A program made the translations under genes and the position numbers. DNA of 5,128 nt. Origin: an uncultured Treponema sp. GTDB taxonomy: Bacteria > Spirochaetota > Spirochaetia > Treponematales > Treponemataceae. Where the stretch lies: assembly GCA_905372345.1 (NCBI GenBank), contig CAJPPE010000148.1, positions 1 to 5,128 on the forward strand, in the 5' to 3' direction. The notes under the pieces are model-generated. The model was given only the letters and a program-made list of their open reading frames with translations. It ran no database searches and had not been told where the DNA came from. Shown here piece by piece: positions 1-5,128 of this stretch (the stretch's first letter is position 1; the number at the start of each line of letters is the position of its first letter).

Positions 1-7
1 TAATTTT

Positions 8-14
8 ACCTCCT
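8..14 (-). promoter_or_regulatory. Ribosome binding site of the next gene, which starts at or beyond the left edge
   Basis: On the minus strand the bases after the bamA stop codon contain a consensus AGGAGGT followed by AAAATTA up to the window edge. The spacing predicts a start codon whose first base is position 1 or just outside. In known treponemes and Borrelia, as I recall, the gene after bamA encodes an OmpH/Skp-like periplasmic chaperone for unfolded outer-membrane proteins. That identity is inferred from gene order only, since none of its coding sequence is visible. Confidence 0.7.
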
Positions 15-27
15 AATAAGTTTAAGC

Positions 28-2478
28 TTATAAATTGGGTATATTGAATGAAAGAACAAATTTCCAGTCAGCTTTTTTTCCGTTGCCCCATACCGGTTTT
101 CCGTTTTGGGATTTAAACGTATTGGCAAGTAGTAACCTCAAAGGAAATTGGGGGATTGAGAATCTAAGTCCTGGCCCAAAACTAAAATAATAGTCATTTA
201 TACTTAGGGTTTTTAAGTCATTTAAATTTTTCTTTACCGCTATAGCATCAAAGAAAAAGTCAAATGATAAAATACCATGAGCTAATGGCCATCTGAATTC
301 TATCCAGTTATTTTGCATAACAGTTCCGGCCCCTGTATGTCCCATTCCTATCCAACCTCGCCCCTTGAAGGCTCCATCAATATATAGCATCCTATCAAGA
401 GTAATAGTTTTTTTCTCAAGAGGAATTTGAAATGAGAAGTCTGAGTAAAAGGCTAAAACAAATTTTAAGTTCCAGATATCGCTTACAGGATAATCTAGAA
501 GAGTTAGATATAATTCTCCCTTTGTATCGGATTGAAAGACGTGTTCATTTTCAATTTTCGGTAGAAGGCCAAAGAAGCTTATTTCTTGACTTAAAAACCA
601 TCCCTTAGAAGGATCATGGGCAACGTCTCTATCATCTACAGATAGTTTTATTTTGAAAGAGTTGTTTAAGCTCCATCTTTCCTGTTCTACTCTGGTTTTT
701 TCTTCATAAGGTCTGTACAGCATACTGTCATAAAAATTCTTTACTATACCGAAATTTAGGCCGCCTCTTAAGGTTATGACTGCAAATTTGGGGAACCATC
801 TATATCCTGTGTGCATTCCTATACCGAATTCGAGACGATCATATTTCATTTTAAAGGCATCTGCCAATGAAGAATTGGCTTTATATTCCGATTCAGTCAA
901 AAAAGGATCAGGTATATTATTATAGTTCAAGTCTTGATAACTATACATAGTCTTATGGGCTATGGAAAAGTCAACTCCTACTGAAAGAGGATGACCTAAA
1001 AACCAGTTTTCAGTAAAACCTACAGTTAAGCTTTGTTTATCACTTGAAACATTGACATTGGTCGATAACTCTCTTCCTGTTCCAAACAAGTTTTTTTCTT
1101 CCCATTGTGCAAATACTGACATAGGAAAGGTATCTGGATCAGGGGTACCGGAGAAAGTAATTCCGAATTGAACTCCTGCCGTAGATTGCTCTTCAACATT
1201 TATGATAACATCTACAAGATCAGCTTCCGAACCGGGCTGTACATCAGGTAAAACATTCGAAAAATATCTTAGGTTGGCTAGGTTTCTAAAACTATTTATT
1301 AGTTTTGTTTTAGAAAAGACATCTCCTTCCTTTAGTAGAATTTCGCGTAAAATAACATGTTCCTTAGTTTTAGTGTTTCCCTTTATTATTATATTTTCAA
1401 CATGACTTCTTTCACGCTCAACAATTGTAATTGTGTATCCTACTTCTTTAGTTGAGGCGTTTCGGTTTTCTTTTTTGTCTATATAGTTGCCTGTGTAACC
1501 GTTTTCAAAATATAAGTTTGCTACATCTCCGAACCCGATTTCAAATTTCTTCAAGTTAAAGATATCACCTTTTTTAAGTTTAAATTTTTTGCCTAGTTCT
1601 TCACTGGAAAAAATATAGTTACCCTGAAAGTCTACACCTGTATAGGTAAACTGTTCTCCTTCCATAATTACATAGGTAAGGGTAATTTTGTCTTTTTGCG
1701 GGTCTGACTCGGTATCTATATCTTTTTTTATTGTTTCAACATGAGCATCAATATAACCATGCTCTCCATATAATAGTTTTATTGCACTTTTATCGGTTTG
1801 TAGAGCTTCTTCTTTAAAAAGACCTTTTTGCACCAGCCATGCTTCTTTAGAAACAAGAACTTTTTTTAAGGCTTTTTCGGGGAATTTTGAATTTCCTTCA
1901 AAAAGTATCTTGGTTATAACCGACATTCGGCCTTCTATTACGTAAAATTCAACATTTACACTATTTTTTGTTTTATCTTCAGTAGTTTTACTTGATATTT
2001 CCGCTTTTGTAAAACCTTTTTCGGTATAAAAGTCTTTTAAGGCTCTTTCTGCATTTTTTATATTAACTTCATTAAAGATGTCTCCTTTTTTTACCTTTAT
2101 AGCTGATAGTAAATCCGCTTTTCTGATATTGTTGTTCCCTATAAAAACAACATCTTTTACGGCAGGTTTTTCTTTAATTGTAAATTCCAAAAATACATAT
2201 TGATATTTGTCGTCTGCAGGTATTGCTGTAGGTACTATATCGGTAAAATAATCTAATGCATATATTTTTTGTAAAATTTCCCAATATAGCTCATCGGAAA
2301 AAGGCTTTTTTTTGTATGATTTGAAGATTTCATCTAATTCTGAAGCTTCAATATTTTGCAAGCCTTTAAACTTAATCTCTAAAACAGGTTTTCCGTTATA
2401 CCAACCCTCCGGTTCTTGAGCGAAGCAGTTTAAGGCAAATAAGATTAGCATAAAACCTATAATTTTTTTCTTCAACAT
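28..2478 (-). CDS. bamA: BamA, outer membrane protein assembly factor (Omp85 family)
   Basis: This is the complete outer-membrane insertase that folds beta-barrel proteins into the outer membrane; its length of 816 aa is normal for BamA. Residues 1-20 form a signal peptide (KKK, a hydrophobic core, likely cleavage after CFA). Five POTRA domains follow at about 31-104, 105-183, 184-275, 276-355 and 356-431. POTRA 2-5 each open with a strand ending in a GN turn (FIGN, FEGN, FQGN, IKGN); POTRA5 keeps the LREI...EGDVFS...LANLRYFSNV pattern. Residues 432-816 can be threaded as 16 strands with eight surface loops. Barrel hallmarks are NLFGTGREL (463-471), DDRD...P.KGW (615-627), the loop-6 motif RGW (707-709, usually RGF or RGY), and FFFDA with Asp744, the likely partner of Arg707. 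The last residue is Leu, not the usual aromatic. The ATG is supported by the signal peptide and an upstream AAGGGGA. The gene lies 15 nt after tamB and is probably cotranscribed with it. The family call is near certain; strand limits are by eye. Confidence 0.97.
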   Translation of the reverse strand: MLKKKIIGFMLILFALNCFAQEPEGWYNGKPVLEIKFKGLQNIEASELDEIFKSYKKKPFSDELYWEILQKIYALDYFTDIVPTAIPADDKYQYVFLEFTIKEKPAVKDVVFIGNNNIRKADLLSAIKVKKGDIFNEVNIKNAERALKDFYTEKGFTKAEISSKTTEDKTKNSVNVEFYVIEGRMSVITKILFEGNSKFPEKALKKVLVSKEAWLVQKGLFKEEALQTDKSAIKLLYGEHGYIDAHVETIKKDIDTESDPQKDKITLTYVIMEGEQFTYTGVDFQGNYIFSSEELGKKFKLKKGDIFNLKKFEIGFGDVANLYFENGYTGNYIDKKENRNASTKEVGYTITIVERERSHVENIIIKGNTKTKEHVILREILLKEGDVFSKTKLINSFRNLANLRYFSNVLPDVQPGSEADLVDVIINVEEQSTAGVQFGITFSGTPDPDTFPMSVFAQWEEKNLFGTGRELSTNVNVSSDKQSLTVGFTENWFLGHPLSVGVDFSIAHKTMYSYQDLNYNNIPDPFLTESEYKANSSLADAFKMKYDRLEFGIGMHTGYRWFPKFAVITLRGGLNFGIVKNFYDSMLYRPYEEKTRVEQERWSLNNSFKIKLSVDDRDVAHDPSKGWFLSQEISFFGLLPKIENEHVFQSDTKGELYLTLLDYPVSDIWNLKFVLAFYSDFSFQIPLEKKTITLDRMLYIDGAFKGRGWIGMGHTGAGTVMQNNWIEFRWPLAHGILSFDFFFDAIAVKKNLNDLKTLSINDYYFSFGPGLRFSIPQFPLRLLLANTFKSQNGKPVWGNGKKADWKFVLSFNIPNL

Positions 2479-2484
2479 TTTTTA

Positions 2485-2491
2485 TCCCCTT
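2485..2491 (-). promoter_or_regulatory. Ribosome binding site of bamA
   Basis: On the minus strand the 15-nt gap between the tamB stop (TGA, 2496-2494) and the bamA ATG reads TTAAGGGGATAAAAA. AAGGGGA, six bases before the ATG, is a good though imperfect Shine-Dalgarno sequence. It begins three bases after the upstream stop codon, so ribosomes finishing tamB could re-initiate on bamA. There is no room for a separate promoter in the gap, which supports cotranscription. It also supports the chosen bamA start. Confidence 0.8.
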
Positions 2492-2493
2492 AA

Positions 2494-5128
2494 TCAATAA
2501 GAAAATTTCCATGATAATGTTAATCCCGTATCTGACACAAACAAAGAATCCAGACTGCTGGGGGCTATGTGCCATCTAAGCAGTGCAAACGGAGTATTCA
2601 TTTCAAAACCTATCTCAGGCTGAAAAAGTAAATTTCCGTATATTGGTTTTCTAACAGAGTCTGTTTTTGCAGAAAGCGGATCATAGTAGCTAAGATGCAG
2701 CATTGCATCAGCATATATGGCAGAACCAAAATACTTACCAATGTAAACACTTGTATTATCAAAATAGTTACCGATTGTCAATGGCTTATCATTTGAAGAT
2801 CTAAATAAATTCTCTAAAATAACATTTTGTATAAGCAGACTTCTTACAGAGAATACATCTACATGAAGAACATCTCTGGCTTTTTGTTCAAGTTTTTTCA
2901 TTAGGCCTATGTTTGCTAAAATGTCTGAAGCATTTAGCAGGGTTTCTTTTAAAACATTGCTATTTTTTAAATCTCCTAAGGCTACTTGTCCCATTAAATT
3001 CATTGTATCGGAATCAGACATAGCCATTGGGGGTGAGGTTGTGATTACCGGTCTAAACCGTTCAAGATCAAGATGCTGCTCCTTTGCCGTCAGATTGATT
3101 GTAAGAGGTTGACCGTCGGCCATTTTATCCTTTATCTCTGCTCTTACCGATATTATGGGTTCAATTTGCTGAAAAGGAGAATTAAGAATTTTCAGCTCGC
3201 CTTCTTTTATATAAAAGTTTCTTTTTATGTAGAATATTTCGCCTGTACGTATTTTGGCAGCGCCTGACATTTCGAATTTTCCAAGTCCCGTATCAAGGAT
3301 GAGGTTAAAAGGTTTGTTTTCGGTATAAGCAAGAGCTCTTAAAAAAGGAAACTCCGTTGATGGATACCTAAATTCGGACTTTTTACCAAAATTTAAATTT
3401 AAATTCATATAAAAGACAGTTTTAGCTTTTCTGTCTGACTTTTGCTCATTTTGTTTTTGCAGATCAGCAAACGGAACCGAAAAATAGCCCTTGTCAAAAT
3501 ATGCGTCTCCTTCAAGAGTAACCAGTTTAGGATTTATTTCAAGTCTTATTTTACCTTGAGCCCTTCCGTCCGCATGAAAGGCTATGTTTTTTGTTTTTAT
3601 TAAGCCCTGTGTGTTTTCAAGGACTCCGCAGTCTACGGTAGTATAATATGGAATCCAGCCGATAAATTCCGACTTGGCTTCACCCCATATACTTCCGACT
3701 TTTCCGTGAAGAATAGTATATGGTACGGATATAAGGGTTCCGTCAAATTGTATAGGAATTTCGACAGTACCATAGGTATCGGGAGAATATCCGGGTGAGG
3801 TACAGAATACCTTTTCTCCCTTAAGAGTACCATAAAATAGAGGGTCCTTTTGAGTACCGTTTATTTGCAGGTCTCCTTTAACATTGCCGCCTGAAAATTT
3901 GATAATATTATTATTAGGTATAAAGTTTATTACCTTTGCAAGATCAATACCTATATTTGATACGGATAGATTTATGTTATTCTGTGACAAAATTCCATCA
4001 ATGTTTAAATGGAGCGGCAAGGATTCATCTATATGAAGGGATACAACTCCGTCATCGGTTTTAAAACCGTAAATTTTGTCGTTGTTGCCGGCATATAGGG
4101 CTATAATACTTGGCTCTTTTACCAATGAAGCTTTGATGCTTCCTTCTCCTTTTTGACCGGCAAGAATCCAATCGGATATTTCCATGTCAATATTAAAATG
4201 AGAAGTCATATTAACGGTTTTTTCTATAATGCTTTTGTTCTCAGTATTTTTATCTGCAGTAGATATAAAATCAAAAGAAAAGGCAGCCTTGGTATCTGAG
4301 TTTTCTTGTTTTTTTGGGTCCTTTGTTTTTGCTTCATATAAAAATGTAAGAGCTCCTTTTTGTTCTGAAGGATTTATAAATGCCTCAATGTTGTCAATCT
4401 TATGAATTCCCCACTTAAAGGACGATTCATAAAGATTCATCTTATCGTTATCGATAAAGGCTGATGCTTGTCCTTCAATATTTTGCCCCTTTAGATTAAA
4501 CGATATATTTTTTAAGTCGGCTTTTACCGAAAGGGAATCTTTATTTCCAAGAAATATAAATTCGGCTGCTATTTTATTTTCAGGTTTTTGTTTTTTTAAA
4601 AAACGGTTAAGGGATATATCTTTTATCTTACATGTTCCGTCAAAGTAAATTTTATCCGAAACCGTAAATAATGAATTGAAAATAAAGCTCTCGGTTTTAT
4701 TTTTATCTAAGAGAGAAAGATTAGCTTCATATTGACTAATATTTTTATCCGAAGAAGGAATCAAATTAAGAGCTGCAGTTCCTTCAAGCTGTTGATTTTT
4801 TATTCCTGCTTTTACATTATGAAAAAAAACTTCTTTAGGCTTTGCGTAGCCTTCCGCATAAAATTCAAGGCTTTCATCGGTTTTTGTTATATCTGTTTCA
4901 AGATGTTCCAATTTAGCATAATTGCAGGTAAGTTCCCAATTTTTGTTATCTTGGTATTCAAAAGAAGTGTCGGCAGAAAAAATAGAAGCTATAAACGGAA
5001 TGGGAAGCTCTTTTACCTGCATAGTTCCTTTTAATTTTTTTTCAATATCTTTTAGAATGTTTATGTTTAATCCATAGTCGCCGTAAATATTTATTATTTC
5101 ATCAGTGAAAAGGCCTGAAACCTTATAA
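2494..5128 (-). CDS. tamB: TamB-family (DUF490) translocation and assembly module protein, 5'-truncated by window edge
   Basis: This is the C-terminal 877 residues of a TamB-like protein. The frame stays open to the right edge, so the N-terminus, where relatives carry an inner-membrane anchor helix, lies outside the window. The ATG at 5020-5022 is internal: 35 sense codons precede it without a stop. Most of the protein is alternating beta-strand repeats typical of the AsmA-like/TamB superfamily, whose characterised members form a long hydrophobic groove across the periplasm. Numbering from the window edge, 413-435 has the family pattern GGNVKGDLQINGT..DPLFYG. The C-terminal TamB domain spans about 515-877: GEIFYIKRNFYIKEGELKI (629-647), PIISVRAEI, TTSPPMAMSDSDTMNLMG (a variant of the usual SdPpLs..ei..Ll.G), a helical stretch near 724-756, then VYIGKYFGSAIYAD. 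It ends GLTLSWKFSY, an aromatic-ended strand resembling an outer-membrane beta-signal. The probable partner is the BamA encoded 15 nt downstream, since no tamA is visible. The family call is firm; the molecular role (lipid transport versus protein assembly) is debated for the family. Confidence 0.9.
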   Translation of the reverse strand, partial: YKVSGLFTDEIINIYGDYGLNINILKDIEKKLKGTMQVKELPIPFIASIFSADTSFEYQDNKNWELTCNYAKLEHLETDITKTDESLEFYAEGYAKPKEVFFHNVKAGIKNQQLEGTAALNLIPSSDKNISQYEANLSLLDKNKTESFIFNSLFTVSDKIYFDGTCKIKDISLNRFLKKQKPENKIAAEFIFLGNKDSLSVKADLKNISFNLKGQNIEGQASAFIDNDKMNLYESSFKWGIHKIDNIEAFINPSEQKGALTFLYEAKTKDPKKQENSDTKAAFSFDFISTADKNTENKSIIEKTVNMTSHFNIDMEISDWILAGQKGEGSIKASLVKEPSIIALYAGNNDKIYGFKTDDGVVSLHIDESLPLHLNIDGILSQNNINLSVSNIGIDLAKVINFIPNNNIIKFSGGNVKGDLQINGTQKDPLFYGTLKGEKVFCTSPGYSPDTYGTVEIPIQFDGTLISVPYTILHGKVGSIWGEAKSEFIGWIPYYTTVDCGVLENTQGLIKTKNIAFHADGRAQGKIRLEINPKLVTLEGDAYFDKGYFSVPFADLQKQNEQKSDRKAKTVFYMNLNLNFGKKSEFRYPSTEFPFLRALAYTENKPFNLILDTGLGKFEMSGAAKIRTGEIFYIKRNFYIKEGELKILNSPFQQIEPIISVRAEIKDKMADGQPLTINLTAKEQHLDLERFRPVITTSPPMAMSDSDTMNLMGQVALGDLKNSNVLKETLLNASDILANIGLMKKLEQKARDVLHVDVFSVRSLLIQNVILENLFRSSNDKPLTIGNYFDNTSVYIGKYFGSAIYADAMLHLSYYDPLSAKTDSVRKPIYGNLLFQPEIGFEMNTPFALLRWHIAPSSLDSLFVSDTGLTLSWKFSY

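Noticed and set aside
16..31. A small hairpin (5-bp ATAAG/CTTAT stem, 6-base loop) overlapping the bamA stop codon, considered as a terminator.
   Set aside because: The stem is short and nearly all A-T, and on the minus strand it is followed by AGGAGG rather than a T-run. It cannot plausibly stop transcription, and the adjacent ribosome binding site indicates read-through.
1202..1405. A plus-strand open frame of 67 codons antisense to the POTRA5 region of bamA. Similar short frames lie at 2909-3112 and 3073-3267 on the plus strand, and at 3633-3833 on the minus strand out of frame with tamB.
   Set aside because: All are short shadows of the two conserved genes, with no domain, ribosome binding site or independent support.
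4594..4600. A canonical -1 slippery heptamer, T TTA AAA, in the zero frame of tamB on the minus strand.
   Set aside because: The -1 frame meets a TGA within five codons after the site, so the product would be a truncated TamB. I see no clear downstream stimulatory structure. Such heptamers are expected by chance in AT-rich genes.
4732..5034. A 100-codon plus-strand open frame antisense to tamB.
   Set aside because: It lies wholly opposite a strongly supported conserved gene and has no recognisable domain or convincing ribosome binding site. Its Lys/Phe/Cys-rich content reflects reverse reading of AT-rich codons.
4822..5042. Eight-base homopolymer runs in tamB (A8 at 4822-4829 and T8 at 5035-5042 on the plus strand), considered as phase-variation tracts.
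   Set aside because: Eight-base A/T runs are common in AT-rich coding sequence, and the frame is intact across both. A periplasmic assembly factor is not a typical phase-variable product.

Overview
The window is AT-rich and holds two long genes on the minus strand that fill almost all of it. In the direction of transcription (right to left) these are the 3' part of a TamB-family gene (2494-5128, cut by the right edge) and a complete bamA (28-2478). Only 15 nt separate them. A strong Shine-Dalgarno sequence at 8-14, just past the bamA stop codon, shows that a third gene on the same strand begins at or just beyond the left edge.

The low G+C, the Lys/Asn/Ile-rich proteins, and the order tamB > bamA > third gene suggest a spirochaete, most likely Treponema close to the T. 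denticola group. As I recall it, Treponema pallidum and Borrelia have the same arrangement (TamB-like, BamA, then an OmpH/Skp-like chaperone). The genus is an inference from gene order and composition; I could run no database comparison.

The two genes serve outer-membrane biogenesis. BamA is the Omp85-family insertase: five periplasmic POTRA domains followed by a 16-stranded barrel that folds outer-membrane proteins. TamB is a long beta-rich periplasmic protein of the AsmA-like/TamB superfamily. It is anchored in the inner membrane in characterised relatives and is implicated in moving lipids and/or outer-membrane proteins across the periplasm. No tamA-like gene is visible here, and spirochaete TamB proteins are thought to work with BamA itself, so a shared transcript makes sense. 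The tight spacing points to one transcript. I see no promoter or terminator inside the window.

I find no mobile elements, RNA genes, CRISPR arrays or gene-free stretches over 30 bases. This is a conserved housekeeping region and I see no undescribed system. The more interesting details are a possible divalent-cation-binding motif in predicted surface loop L3 of BamA, the non-aromatic C-terminus of BamA, and a beta-signal-like C-terminus on TamB.
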